Assembly: GCA_022841475.1 (NCBI GenBank) | Contig: JALHRJ010000021.1 | Coordinates: 16,857 to 80,856, forward strand | Direction of reading: 5' to 3' | Source of the DNA: Cyclobacteriaceae bacterium | Lineage (GTDB): Bacteria; Bacteroidota; Bacteroidia; Cytophagales; Cyclobacteriaceae | Length of the DNA: 64,000 nt | Position numbers and translations under genes: made by a program | Shown: positions 52,383 through 63,700 of the stretch, in pieces | How the letters are laid out: each line of letters opens with the position of its first letter | Position numbering within the stretch: the stretch's first letter is position 1 | The notes under the pieces: generated by a model | What the model was told of the DNA's origin: nothing | The model's input: only the letters and a program-made list of their open reading frames with translations | Database searches by the model: none

Positions 52383-55300
52383 ATGAAATCACAACGTCCG
52401 GTTAAGAATTTAATAGATGCCCTTGAAAACGCAGCGGTGCAAGAGAACGGCTTGACGTTTATTTATGGGTCGGATAACGAGATCGCTTTAACCTATAGGG
52501 ATTTGTTCAACGAGGCACAAAAGATTGCGCGCATTTTTATTGCCCAAGGCATTTGCCGAAACGAGGATCTCATCATTCACGTAGAAGATACCTCCCTATT
52601 CCTGAAAGTTTTTTGGGCTTGTATACTCATCGGGGTGCGCGGTATTCCGGTCTCCTTTGGGTTTCACGATGAAAACACTTCCAAGATTTTCAGGATCTGG
52701 ACAACTTTACAGAAGCCACGGATATTTTGTGAAGAAGGGCATTCTGATAAGCTACTTTTATCACTTCAAAAAACCTGCGATGAGCGTGAACGAGAGCCTT
52801 TGAAAAAATCTTTGATCTGCTGTTCACCGTCATTACTACCAAACGTCTCTGGACCATTTAATTTCCCCAGAATTGAACCCTCTGAAATCGCTTATGTTCA
52901 ATATTCATCAGGTTCTACGGGTAACCCTAAGGGAGTAGTACTTACACACAATAACCTGCTTGCAAACACGCTCGATATAATTGAACAGTCATGCATCACC
53001 ACTGAAGACAGGATGTTAAGTTGGATGCCTCTAACCCATGACATGGGTATGATCTGTTTTCACCTGACCGCTATTGTAGCAGGCACGGATCAATTTATTA
53101 TTCCCACTAACCTTTTTATTCGTAAGCCCATTCTTTGGCTTGAGAAGTCCACGGAACATAGGGCAACGCTTTTATATTCACCGAACTTTGGATACCATTA
53201 CTTACTCTCGGCTCTTACCAATAGTGCCTATGATTTTGACCTGTCTTCAATACGACTGATTTATAACGGTGCGGAACCAATATCTGTAAAGTTATGCCAG
53301 GAGTTCATTGCACGCCTACGCAGGTATCATTTGGGATCAGTAATTTATCCTGGTTACGGGTTGGCCGAGGCTTCCGTGGCCGTTACGCTATCAACGCCAG
53401 GTGCAGATCTGATCACTTGCCGACTTCATCAAAGTTGCCTTCACACCGGCCGAAAGATTTTGGAAAGTATCGATGGCCTTGACTTTGTTGCTGTGGGATA
53501 TCCGATTGCAAACTGCAAGATTCGTATCAGTGACGACAATGATCATGAATTACCTCCACAGACTGTTGGGCATATCCAAATTAGTGGTTTAAACGTAACG
53601 GATGGTTATTACAAAAATCAGGAAGAAACAAACAAAGTAAAAACAAACGATGGATGGCTGAGAACGGGAGATGTTGGCTTTATCAGGGATGGGCTACTTT
53701 ATGTTACCGGAAGGTTGAAAAACATTATTATCATTAATGGCCAAAACTATTATCCGCACGATCTTGAAAATATTTGTTACGATTTAGAAGATGTATCGTT
53801 GGGGCACGTGGCCGCTTGTGGCATCAAAGATGAATTAGACCAGGAACAGCTATATTTCTTTGTCCTCTTTAAAAAAAATCCTACCCAGTTCATTGGACTT
53901 AAAGAAAAGATCGTTGCAACAGTTCTCAGTCACACAGGCCTCACGATAGCCGAGGTAATCCCTGTAAGGAAGATACCGAAAACAACAAGCGGGAAAGTTC
54001 AATACTTCAAATTAATTGACTCTTTTAAGGCGGGAGAATACAGTGTTATTCTGGATGAAATAAAGCGGCTTGAAAACCCACACGGTTCCGTGAAATCTGT
54101 AATCAATGCGCTTGCGATAAAAGCATTTGGCTCAGGCTTCAACCCTTCCTGTGACTTTCTTGAGCAAGGCATTAATAGCTTACAAATTGTCCGGTTTTCG
54201 CTGCTTGTACAGGACCATCTTCAAATATCATTTTCTCCTGCATCGCTTTTCGAACATCCAAACCTTAACTCATTTAGCAAATATATCGAGCAGGTACGAG
54301 ATCAGGTTGAGTCGACCCCGTTCGCTAATAATCAAGCGTTACACCTCTCAGCCCAGCAAAGACGATTGTTTTGGTTTGACGTGTTACACCATAACCAGTC
54401 TGCTTTAACCCTAACCAGCGCCTGCATTTTTTCCGAACACCTAGATGTTGGAGCTTTAAGATCTTCATTCGATCAGACGGTGCGTATAAGTTCTTCATTG
54501 AGATCTATTCCTACGAAATTGGAAAAAGATCTGGAGTTAAAAATCCTGACATTCGAACAATGCGGGTATAATTTCGAGTTTGATGAGAAAGTTGTGGTTG
54601 CTGATGATGGCGTAGATTCGATTATCAGGCAACGTATGGGAATCCCATTCGATCTTACCGTGGGGCCTTTGATCCGTACTTATCTTGTGCGACTTAGTTC
54701 CAAAAAATTCCTTTTTGTTTTGAATGTGCACCATCTTGTTTTTGACGGATGGTCTTTTACTACCCTTCTCCATCGAGTCGCGAAGGGCTATCATGGATAT
54801 GGGGATGTGAAGCACATTGATGAAACTATTGCTATCCAGGCTTTTCAACAGAAACTCAAAACAGACATGCGGTCAGCAAAAGGTCAGTCTGACAGAATAT
54901 ACTGGGTGAATAAGTTGACCGCACTGCCTCAGTCAGTTTTAAAGTCAATCATTAAAAGCAATGTGGTAAGTAACGCCTACCATTCTCAAACTCAAAAACT
55001 CATAATCACATCTGAAGAATTTAAACGTGTGCGGGATTTTGGTAAAAAACACAACGCATCTGCTTTTATGCTGCTGGTTTCCGCCTTGAATCTTTTATTC
55101 TACAGATACAGTGGCGAGCGCGATATTGTTTTGGCGACATCATATTTTGGCCGGAATGATAAAACAGCAAACCTGATAGGGTGTTTTATTCAGACAGTGA
55201 TTCTGCGTACAGTGTTTCCTGAAGTAAAGACTTTTTCAGAGCTGGTTCAACTTGTTAAGTCAAAGACTGTTGATAGTTTTATCCGGCAAGCATACCAATT

Positions 55301-58300
55301 CGATGAGGTATTAGAGGAACTGATGCAGCAAAACAAGGTAGATACTTCACCTTTGTTTGATGTACTTGTATTGTACCAAAACTTTGAGCACCAGTTCTCA
55401 ATGGATAACTTTTTAACTGGAGTTGAAAGCACTACGGTTGAAACTGATCCCGCTGATTCTCTGGTTAAATTACAGCTCGAATTTCTGGAAAGTGATGCTG
55501 ATTTAATTATAAAGGCTACTTATCAGGTAGAATGGCTTGACCATGTAGTAATCGCGCAGTTTCTAACCCATCTGAAAAATATTCTACTTTCAGTGACACT
55601 TAACCCCGCTCAAAATCTTGATGAGATCGGATTTTTAGACGAATGTGAAACGGAAAAAATATTCAGACTTTCCCGCGGTTCATTTATTGAGAACAAGGAA
55701 AGCGCGAAATCTTTTATTTCACGTTTTGAAAATTTTGCAAAAAATAGACCAGGAAAATTAGCGCTTGTCTGGGCGGATCAGCGATGGAACTTCGCAGAAC
55801 TTAATGACAAGGTTAACCGCGTTGCAAACGCGCTAATACATGAGTTTTCGATTTCAACGAACGATAGGATTGCAGTAATGGGTCGCACAAGTCTTACGGT
55901 TATTGCTATTTTAGCAGTACATAAAGCTGGTGGATGCTTCATTCCGCTTGACAATACATATCCTCCAAACCGCTTGGTGATGATGATTGAGAACGGTGCA
56001 CCTGCACTTCTCATTACTGATGGAGAAGTGGCACTTGATCTTTACCCGAATTTGAGAACCGTAGATGTGAGCGAAATACTCGAAGTCCATCCCGGTGAAA
56101 GTATAAATCCCGGTAAAAATAGTTGCGAACGTGATGTTGCCTATATCATGTTTACCTCCGGCTCTACCGGCATTCCCAAAGGCATCATGGTAGAGCGGGA
56201 TTCACTCGATACATATGTTTGCACCTTTTCCAGCTATTTCAATCTTACAGAGTGGGATGTAGTTATTCAGCAAGCCTCATTTTCTTTTGACACATTTATA
56301 GAAGAGTTGTTCCCCGCGCTTGCGATGGGCGCAACCGTTGTGGCGATACCAGATGGTGGACGTAATATACGGTCTATAAAAAATAACATAGCTGCGCACA
56401 AGGCTACTATTTTAAGTGCTACCCCTACAGTGATCAGAGAGTTAAATAAGGACGTTGAGTCAATTAAGTTATTGCGAAATGTAATCAGTGGAGGAGAAAA
56501 ATTATTCCCCAGTGATATTTCAAATATTATAAACATAGCTCAAGTCTATAACACATACGGCCCTACTGAAACAACTATATGTGCAACGTATAATCATATT
56601 GACGAAACAGGCAATGCATCCATGATTGGTTCCCCGGTTGAGCATTCAAGTGTCTTTATCCTTGACCAAAATTTCAACTTATTGCCGATGAATGTATGCG
56701 GTGAAATATTTATTGGAGGTTCTGGAGTTGCAAGGGGCTATCTGAACAACCCAGAACTCACAGCCAGTAAATTTTTGGTAAACCCATTCGATTTGTCATC
56801 ACGATTATACAGGACAGGAGATCTGGGCAGGTGGCTTGCGGATGGCACCATTGAATATCTTGGGCGGAAAGATGATCAGGTTAAGATACGAGGCTATCGT
56901 ATAGAACTTGGAGAAATTGAAAGTGTGATACAAACCTATCCTGGCGTTGGTCACAGCGTGGTTGTGGTGCGTGAAGATGAAATAGGAAACAAGCGTTTGA
57001 TTGCTTATGTGGTTTGTAAAGGAATTAAAGAAGAGATCAGGAATCACGTGAAGTCGCGGCTCCCGGATTATATGGTTCCGGCGCATTGGATAGAAGTTGA
57101 TTCCTTGCCAATGACGCCTAATGGCAAGATCGATAAGAAATCACTTCCTGATCCTGACCTTACGGTATCATCACCTTCATATGTAGGAGCACGTAATGAG
57201 ATAGAGCGATCGCTATCGGCTATCTGGTGTGAACTTTTGGGATTGGAACAGGTTGGCATCTACGATAACTTCTTTGAGATCGGAGGGGACTCGATCACCA
57301 CTATTCAGGTAGTAAGTCGGGCGCGCCAGCAGGGCTACCACTTGGCACCGCGCGATCTGTTCGAACATCAGACGATCGCAGCTTTAGGAGAATATGTAAA
57401 AATTCAAGATCTAGAAGTTTTGGGTGGTGAAGAAGATCGACCTGGAGCGTTAACACCATCAGACTGTGGTTTAAGTCCAGAAGTCAGCTGCCGGGAGTTA
57501 GATGAATTTTTAAATCAGAAGATTGCAGACTTTTCCATGCGAGAACGAGTGACTTCTGTATATCGTCTCAGCCCGATGCAGGAAGGTATGCTTTTTCACA
57601 GCATGGTAAGCCCAACTTCAAACGCATATAAAGAACAGTTTACGTTTGACCTGCCTGAAGGAATAAATATACCCAACTTTCGGAAAGCATGGGATTACAT
57701 CCTACAACGTCATACGATTCTCAGAAGCAGTTTCTGGGCAAGCGCACTAAATATTCCGATACAATGCGTTCATGAAAATGTGTCGCTTCCGTTTTTCGAA
57801 CTTGATTATAGTGCAATGCCAGCAGACGAGCAACAAAAAGCTCTCGACTCTTTCCTCCAGACAGATATTGAAAAAGGTTTCGATTTTACTGTAACTCCTT
57901 TAATGAGGGTTACACTAATCAAAACAGCCAATCGCGCGCATAAACTCATATGGACAATCCATCATATATTAATAGACGGATGGTCGTCCACGATACTTAC
58001 AAATGAATTTCTGACGATCTACGCTAAACTTCAGAAAGGTGAAATACAATGGAACCCGTATGTTGACGAATATAAGGAATTCATACAGTACCTTAATGAC
58101 AGCAAGAAAGAACAAGCTACCATATTCTGGCAAAAATACCTTCAGGATGTAACTACGGGATGCACACTTCCTTTTTTGGGCAAAAAAGATCAGTACTCCA
58201 ATGCTGCCTGTCATGAGAGGAAATTGGAGATTTCCATTGAGCAGACCAACCGGTTGACGGCAATGGCAAGGTTGCATAGAATTACACTTAATTCTATAGT

Positions 58301-60707
58301 GCAATCTGTATGGACTTACCTGTTGTCATGTTATACCGGGCTGGATGATGTGATGTTTGGAGTTACCGTTTCAGGTAGACCAACCACATTAACAAATGCC
58401 GAACAAAGAGTTGGCCTGTTCATAACTACAATACCTTTTCGTGCTTCCCTGAATAAAAATCATACATGTGCATTTGTGGATTGGGCTTTGAAGTTACAAG
58501 CCAGCCATGCAGAGGCTAGGGAATTTTTGGAAATATCATTAGTTGATATTCAAAAGAATAATAAAATTTCAGGTGAACTGTTTGACACCTTGCTCGTCTT
58601 CGAAAATTATCCGTCTTCTATTGATGCAGTTGAGTCGCTGGTGATCCAAAAATCAAATAGGAGAGAGGAGACACACTATCCTTTGACAATCGTTGTGGAA
58701 TTGACCCACGTACTTAGTTTCCGATTGATATATGATTCGGATTCAATTCATAAGGAGTATGTTGATAAAATCAGCAATTCCATTGAGATTGTTTTGAATC
58801 AGATTATTGGTAATCCAACTATTGCCGTTCACAATCTTGAAATCATCACTCCGGCTGAGAGGCATTATCAGACAGCATTAAATGATACTGACTTTTCATA
58901 TCCATCTGATAAAACACTCGTGCAATTATTTATGGAGCAGGTTCGTCAGGCACCTTTAAAAACTGCAATGATTTTCGATGGTAAGCGAACTACATATGGC
59001 GAATTGCATTCGCGTAGCCTTCAGGTATCCCAGGCATTACGGTCTGATTATGCAATTGCCCCTGGAGATGCTGTTGCAATTCTGATGCCTCGCTCTGACC
59101 TGGCGATTATATCCATACTCGGTATTTTGGGATGTGGGGGTGTGTACGTTCCAATTAATCCTGACTATCCGGCCGAACGAATCAATCATATGATTGCTGA
59201 CGCGGGTGTAAAAGTTCTGATATCCGGTTTTTGTGAAACCGCACACCTGGAACTTAAAATCCGTACGGTTTCCATATTGGCTTTATTGAAAACCGACACA
59301 TCAGATAGTGTCGAAGAACAAGATGAACTTATTTGTGATCCGAGTGGTGCTGTGTACATCATGTATACTTCAGGATCTACTGGTAGACCAAAGGGCGTAT
59401 TGGTTCCTCATACAGCCATTATACGCTTAGTCTTTAGCAAACAATTTGATTTCCTGAACCACGATACTATTATCTATCACAGTTCTCCTCTGGAATTTGA
59501 TGCCTCGACCTTTGAGGTTTGGGGTACACTTTTGCGCGGAGGTTGTTTGGTTATTAGCAATTCCACTTTGAAATCTTTACGCGAAGTTGCAGGTGAAATA
59601 ACTGAATATAACGTTGATACATTGTGGTTAACTGCTGGCTTATTTCATCAGGCTGTCGACACCTGTCCTGAAATGTTTGATAACCTGAAGTATCTCATGT
59701 CAGGTGGAGATAGCTTAAATATATCAGCGATAAAGAAGGTTTTGACTGCAAGCAGAAATTTAACATTTATCAATGGATATGGGCCCACCGAGTCGACAAC
59801 ATTTGCGACGACAAATGTGATATCATCACATGAAAAAGTTCCAGCCTTTGATTGTATTGGTAAACCAATTTCCAATACGCAGATTCTGATTATTAACCCG
59901 AATAATTTCTCTCAGGCCCTCATGCCAGTTGGAACTATCGGGGAGATTGCCATTGGCGGAGACGGACTCGCGTTGGGATATGTCAACGATATTGAGCTGA
60001 CAAACTTAAAATTTATAGAGAATTTATCGTTCAAGGGTCAGCGGTTTTATCGCACTGGAGATCTTGGAAAATGGAAACCTGACGGAACCATTGAATTCCT
60101 CGGCAGAAAGGATCAACAAATTAAAATTAGAGGTCATCGAGTTGAACTTGGTGAAATATTTGACCTAATGAGCAAGTGCGACCTTATTCGACAATTTGCC
60201 ATTGATACTGTTAACGATGTTTCTGGCGATAAAAAGCTAATAGTATATGTGGTCCCAACTGAGAAGTACAGCAATGAAACGCTGATGAATTATTTCGTCC
60301 AACGGCTACCGGGCTACATGATCCCGTCTGTAATTGTACCCCTGACTGAACTGCCGATAACAACAAATGGAAAAATTAATAAAGGGCTATTAAAACCGCC
60401 TTCACCAGAGCAGTCGAATGGGTGGATTCCCGGAAACAACATAGAAGATGATCTGCTAAAGATCTGGTGTTTGTTACTGGACAGGCAACCATCTGAACTT
60501 CGAGGCGATGTAGATTTTTTTGCTATGGGTGGGCATTCGTTACTGGCAATGAGACTGGTATCGATGGTACGAGTGAAGTTTGGCATCGACATTTCAGTCA
60601 GGGCGTTATTTCAGTATAATTCAATTGAGGCACTTGCCCGGTACCTGAAGGCATTCATGCCTTCCATGGATTCTGAAGAGGTGGAATATGAAAATATTGA
60701 TTTGTAA
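52383..60707 (+). CDS. Lipo-initiating NRPS: FAAL-ACP-C-A-PCP-C-A-PCP
   Basis: A 2774-residue enzyme. FAAL domain about 10-555 (YSSGSTGNPKG near 173; YGLAEASVAV) activates a fatty acid; ACP about 570-640 (QGINSLQ). C1 about 650-1085 (HHLVFDG near 782) would acylate residue 1. A1 about 1114-1590 with specificity positions read as D-T-E-S-I-G-T-I-C; Glu at the third place is typical of Lys/Orn-type basic substrates, so Dap is plausible. PCP1 about 1605-1670 (GGDSI). C2 about 1720-2160 (LSPMQEGMLFH; HHILIDG). A2 about 2175-2665, code D-A-F-L-M-G-G-F-A, substrate not predicted. PCP2 about 2680-2755 (GGHSLLAM). No epimerase or thioesterase; acidic tail (DSEEVEYENIDL), possibly a docking tail for the next protein. 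Confidence 0.96.
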   Translation: MKSQRPVKNLIDALENAAVQENGLTFIYGSDNEIALTYRDLFNEAQKIARIFIAQGICRNEDLIIHVEDTSLFLKVFWACILIGVRGIPVSFGFHDENTSKIFRIWTTLQKPRIFCEEGHSDKLLLSLQKTCDEREREPLKKSLICCSPSLLPNVSGPFNFPRIEPSEIAYVQYSSGSTGNPKGVVLTHNNLLANTLDIIEQSCITTEDRMLSWMPLTHDMGMICFHLTAIVAGTDQFIIPTNLFIRKPILWLEKSTEHRATLLYSPNFGYHYLLSALTNSAYDFDLSSIRLIYNGAEPISVKLCQEFIARLRRYHLGSVIYPGYGLAEASVAVTLSTPGADLITCRLHQSCLHTGRKILESIDGLDFVAVGYPIANCKIRISDDNDHELPPQTVGHIQISGLNVTDGYYKNQEETNKVKTNDGWLRTGDVGFIRDGLLYVTGRLKNIIIINGQNYYPHDLENICYDLEDVSLGHVAACGIKDELDQEQLYFFVLFKKNPTQFIGLKEKIVATVLSHTGLTIAEVIPVRKIPKTTSGKVQYFKLIDSFKAGEYSVILDEIKRLENPHGSVKSVINALAIKAFGSGFNPSCDFLEQGINSLQIVRFSLLVQDHLQISFSPASLFEHPNLNSFSKYIEQVRDQVESTPFANNQALHLSAQQRRLFWFDVLHHNQSALTLTSACIFSEHLDVGALRSSFDQTVRISSSLRSIPTKLEKDLELKILTFEQCGYNFEFDEKVVVADDGVDSIIRQRMGIPFDLTVGPLIRTYLVRLSSKKFLFVLNVHHLVFDGWSFTTLLHRVAKGYHGYGDVKHIDETIAIQAFQQKLKTDMRSAKGQSDRIYWVNKLTALPQSVLKSIIKSNVVSNAYHSQTQKLIITSEEFKRVRDFGKKHNASAFMLLVSALNLLFYRYSGERDIVLATSYFGRNDKTANLIGCFIQTVILRTVFPEVKTFSELVQLVKSKTVDSFIRQAYQFDEVLEELMQQNKVDTSPLFDVLVLYQNFEHQFSMDNFLTGVESTTVETDPADSLVKLQLEFLESDADLIIKATYQVEWLDHVVIAQFLTHLKNILLSVTLNPAQNLDEIGFLDECETEKIFRLSRGSFIENKESAKSFISRFENFAKNRPGKLALVWADQRWNFAELNDKVNRVANALIHEFSISTNDRIAVMGRTSLTVIAILAVHKAGGCFIPLDNTYPPNRLVMMIENGAPALLITDGEVALDLYPNLRTVDVSEILEVHPGESINPGKNSCERDVAYIMFTSGSTGIPKGIMVERDSLDTYVCTFSSYFNLTEWDVVIQQASFSFDTFIEELFPALAMGATVVAIPDGGRNIRSIKNNIAAHKATILSATPTVIRELNKDVESIKLLRNVISGGEKLFPSDISNIINIAQVYNTYGPTETTICATYNHIDETGNASMIGSPVEHSSVFILDQNFNLLPMNVCGEIFIGGSGVARGYLNNPELTASKFLVNPFDLSSRLYRTGDLGRWLADGTIEYLGRKDDQVKIRGYRIELGEIESVIQTYPGVGHSVVVVREDEIGNKRLIAYVVCKGIKEEIRNHVKSRLPDYMVPAHWIEVDSLPMTPNGKIDKKSLPDPDLTVSSPSYVGARNEIERSLSAIWCELLGLEQVGIYDNFFEIGGDSITTIQVVSRARQQGYHLAPRDLFEHQTIAALGEYVKIQDLEVLGGEEDRPGALTPSDCGLSPEVSCRELDEFLNQKIADFSMRERVTSVYRLSPMQEGMLFHSMVSPTSNAYKEQFTFDLPEGINIPNFRKAWDYILQRHTILRSSFWASALNIPIQCVHENVSLPFFELDYSAMPADEQQKALDSFLQTDIEKGFDFTVTPLMRVTLIKTANRAHKLIWTIHHILIDGWSSTILTNEFLTIYAKLQKGEIQWNPYVDEYKEFIQYLNDSKKEQATIFWQKYLQDVTTGCTLPFLGKKDQYSNAACHERKLEISIEQTNRLTAMARLHRITLNSIVQSVWTYLLSCYTGLDDVMFGVTVSGRPTTLTNAEQRVGLFITTIPFRASLNKNHTCAFVDWALKLQASHAEAREFLEISLVDIQKNNKISGELFDTLLVFENYPSSIDAVESLVIQKSNRREETHYPLTIVVELTHVLSFRLIYDSDSIHKEYVDKISNSIEIVLNQIIGNPTIAVHNLEIITPAERHYQTALNDTDFSYPSDKTLVQLFMEQVRQAPLKTAMIFDGKRTTYGELHSRSLQVSQALRSDYAIAPGDAVAILMPRSDLAIISILGILGCGGVYVPINPDYPAERINHMIADAGVKVLISGFCETAHLELKIRTVSILALLKTDTSDSVEEQDELICDPSGAVYIMYTSGSTGRPKGVLVPHTAIIRLVFSKQFDFLNHDTIIYHSSPLEFDASTFEVWGTLLRGGCLVISNSTLKSLREVAGEITEYNVDTLWLTAGLFHQAVDTCPEMFDNLKYLMSGGDSLNISAIKKVLTASRNLTFINGYGPTESTTFATTNVISSHEKVPAFDCIGKPISNTQILIINPNNFSQALMPVGTIGEIAIGGDGLALGYVNDIELTNLKFIENLSFKGQRFYRTGDLGKWKPDGTIEFLGRKDQQIKIRGHRVELGEIFDLMSKCDLIRQFAIDTVNDVSGDKKLIVYVVPTEKYSNETLMNYFVQRLPGYMIPSVIVPLTELPITTNGKINKGLLKPPSPEQSNGWIPGNNIEDDLLKIWCLLLDRQPSELRGDVDFFAMGGHSLLAMRLVSMVRVKFGIDISVRALFQYNSIEALARYLKAFMPSMDSEEVEYENIDL
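56736..57352 (+). repeat. Near-identical A-subdomain/PCP segment, copy 1
   Basis: 617 bases, from the A6 region (GYLNNPELTASKF) through PCP1, repeated at 63384-64000 with an offset of 6648. I count four differences, all third-base and silent (TCA/TCG, ACA/ACG, CGG/CGA, GAT/GAC), all within the first 150 bases. Upstream of 56736 the two A domains differ clearly. Confidence 0.95.
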
Positions 60708-60728
60708 TTACGATAAGAGGTAATAGCG

Positions 60729-63700
60729 ATGGATAACAGCATTTTAGAATTGTTGATTGAGGCTAGGGAGGTTGGAATTACCTTTTCGATTAAAGATGGA
60801 GGTCTGAGTCTGAAAGTTCCAAAGAATGGAGCTATTAGAAATGGCTTGCTGGAGATGATCAAGACTAACAAGGCTGCGATCGAACAATTCTATAAAAAAC
60901 AACAATCAGAAATTTCATTCGCTCAGATAAAAGACCTTCAGGGTAAAGCATCAGATACTGTTCCCTTGTCATACGGTCAGGAGCGTCTGTGGTTTCTTGA
61001 TAAGCTACATGGGTCCGTGAATTATCACATCCCGGCCGCAATCAAAATAATAGGTCATCTTAACGTCCCCATGTTAGAATTGTCCTTTCGGGCTGTTATT
61101 CAAAGACATGAAGTACTCAGAACAGTTTTTTACGAAGCTGACGGAAAACATCTTCAGCGGGTGCTCGAAAATTTTCAATGGAATCTGCAGGTAAACAAGT
61201 GTTCAGATATTAGCGAGTGTCAAGAAGTGATAATGAGTGAAATTGGAAAGCCGTTCAATCTTGCTACAGATATAATGGTTCGTGCCAGATTGCTCCAACT
61301 TTCAGATAACGAATACATCTTTGTATTTGTTATGCACCATATTTGTTCGGATGGCTGGTCGCAGAATATTCTTATCAATGACCTGAATGAATTTTATAAT
61401 TCGATGTGCCGAGGTACCGAGCCAAAACTTGTTTCGTTGCCATATACATATCGCGACTACGCTCTTTGGCAAAGATCTAGCTCAAACAATTTTGGTTATG
61501 AGCGTCAGTTGAAGTATTGGGAAAGAAAACTAAAAGGGGTAACGGCTTCTCAACTACCGTTAGATTTTCCAAGACCGACAAATCAAAGTGTGAATGGGCG
61601 GATTAAGGAACATTCTGTCGGTAAAGAATTACATAACAAGCTCCTGAATTTTTCAAAATCGCAGGGAGCCACCTTGTTCATGACTTTGCTCGCTGCTTAT
61701 AAAGTGTTTCTCTACAGATATACTGGACAACCAGATATTTGCGTTGGTACACCGGTTGCAAATCGCACCCAGACCGAATTTCAAAATCATATTGGTTTCT
61801 TTGCAAATACAGTTGCCATTAGAACCCACCTTTCCGCCAATGCAACGAACCGATATTTTTCTTTCCAAGATGTTCTTGTTGAAGTTAAGAACTCAGTACT
61901 TGAAGCGTTTGAAAACGCGGAGGTGCCATTTGAAAGAATCGTTGATATTGTACAAGGCAAACGGGACCTCAGTAGATCACCAGTATTTCAAGTGATGTTC
62001 AGCATGCAGGATGATCGCCTCGAATTGCGGTTAGGTGATACCACTTTGTCTAAGGTTAATGTGAATGCTAATACCTCGAAATTTGATATCATTTTTTTCT
62101 ACAAACAAAACGCTGACGATATATGTTTAGAGGTTGAATACAGTTCTGACTTGTTCTTACCAGAAACAATCGATCGGATGATCGATCAATATATCCAGTT
62201 ACTAAAGTCAGTTTTAGTTGACCCAACTCAGTCAATTGACTTACTTCAGCTACTTCCGGAAAATGAATACCAGAAACTGGTTTTTTCTTTGAATGATACG
62301 ACAGTTGCATTGCCAAATGATAAAACACTTTTGGATGCTTTTAGACGTCAAGTCGCAAAAACTCCCCAGAAGACTGCAGTTGTACACCAGCATGGCTCCT
62401 TAACCTATCAGGAACTCGAGGTAAAGTCAAATCAATTTTCGAATTACCTAGCAACTTGTAATGTGAAAGCAGGGTCTCTCGTTGGTATCTGCATCGATCG
62501 GTCGTTGGAAATGATGATTGGGATATTTGGAATATTGAAATGTGGAGCAGCCTATATTCCAATAGATTCCAGATATCCCGAAGATAGGATTAAATATATG
62601 ATCGAAGATTCCACCGCTTCAATCATTGTAACTACCAAGCGATATAGCAAACTCTTGGAGCATATAACCGATACGCGAATTGTTTTAATTGATGAAGATG
62701 CTGTTCTGAACAATTATCCCGTTCAAAGTGCAGGTATTGAAATCGATCCTGATAGTGCTATCTATGTTATATATACTTCAGGTACAACGGGCAGACCCAA
62801 AGGTGCAATGGTCAGGCATCGAAACTTTTTCAACCTTTTGCATTGGTTTGTTTCGGATTTTGAAATATCCGAGCACGCAAATTTTCATTTGATCACTTCA
62901 TTAAGTTTTGATCTAACCCAGAAAAATCTGATTGCACCTTTGATGAAGGGAGCGACCGTGATAATAACCGGAGACGATGTTTTCGATCCATCTCGTATTA
63001 CAAGGGAAATAGCAAGCCATTGCGTTTCGTATCTTAACTGTACCCCAGGAATGTTCTTCAGGATACTTGAAGATAATATTGCTACCGGGTTCCAGAATTT
63101 GCAAAGTTTACAGCATGTTTTTTTGGGTGGAGAACCGATTATCAAATCACAGCTAAAACCATGGGTTAATTCGCCTTCCTGCAATGCCAAGATTGTTAAT
63201 ACGTATGGTCCCACAGAATGTGCGGATATATGTTTAAGCCATGTGTTGGATTTCGAAACAGATGCTGTTCCTTTAGGTACACCGATCTATAATAATCAGA
63301 TCTATATTCTGAATGAAATGCTGCAACTCTTGCCGTTTGGAGTAGTCGGAGAGATATGCGTATCAGGTAAGGGTGTAGGTATGGGCTATCTGAACAACCC
63401 AGAACTCACAGCCAGTAAATTTTTGGTAAACCCATTCGATTTGTCGTCACGATTATACAGGACGGGAGATCTGGGCAGGTGGCTTGCGGATGGCACCATT
63501 GAATATCTTGGGCGAAAAGATGACCAGGTTAAGATACGAGGCTATCGTATAGAACTTGGAGAAATTGAAAGTGTGATACAAACCTATCCTGGCGTTGGTC
63601 ACAGCGTGGTTGTGGTGCGTGAAGATGAAATAGGAAACAAGCGTTTGATTGCTTATGTGGTTTGTAAAGGAATTAAAGAAGAGATCAGGAATCACGTGAA

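Noticed and set aside
57540..58860. C2 considered as an epimerization domain.
   Set aside because: It has GRPTTLTNAEQRVGLF and SPMQEGML, which are condensation-domain motifs, and lacks the epimerase end motifs.
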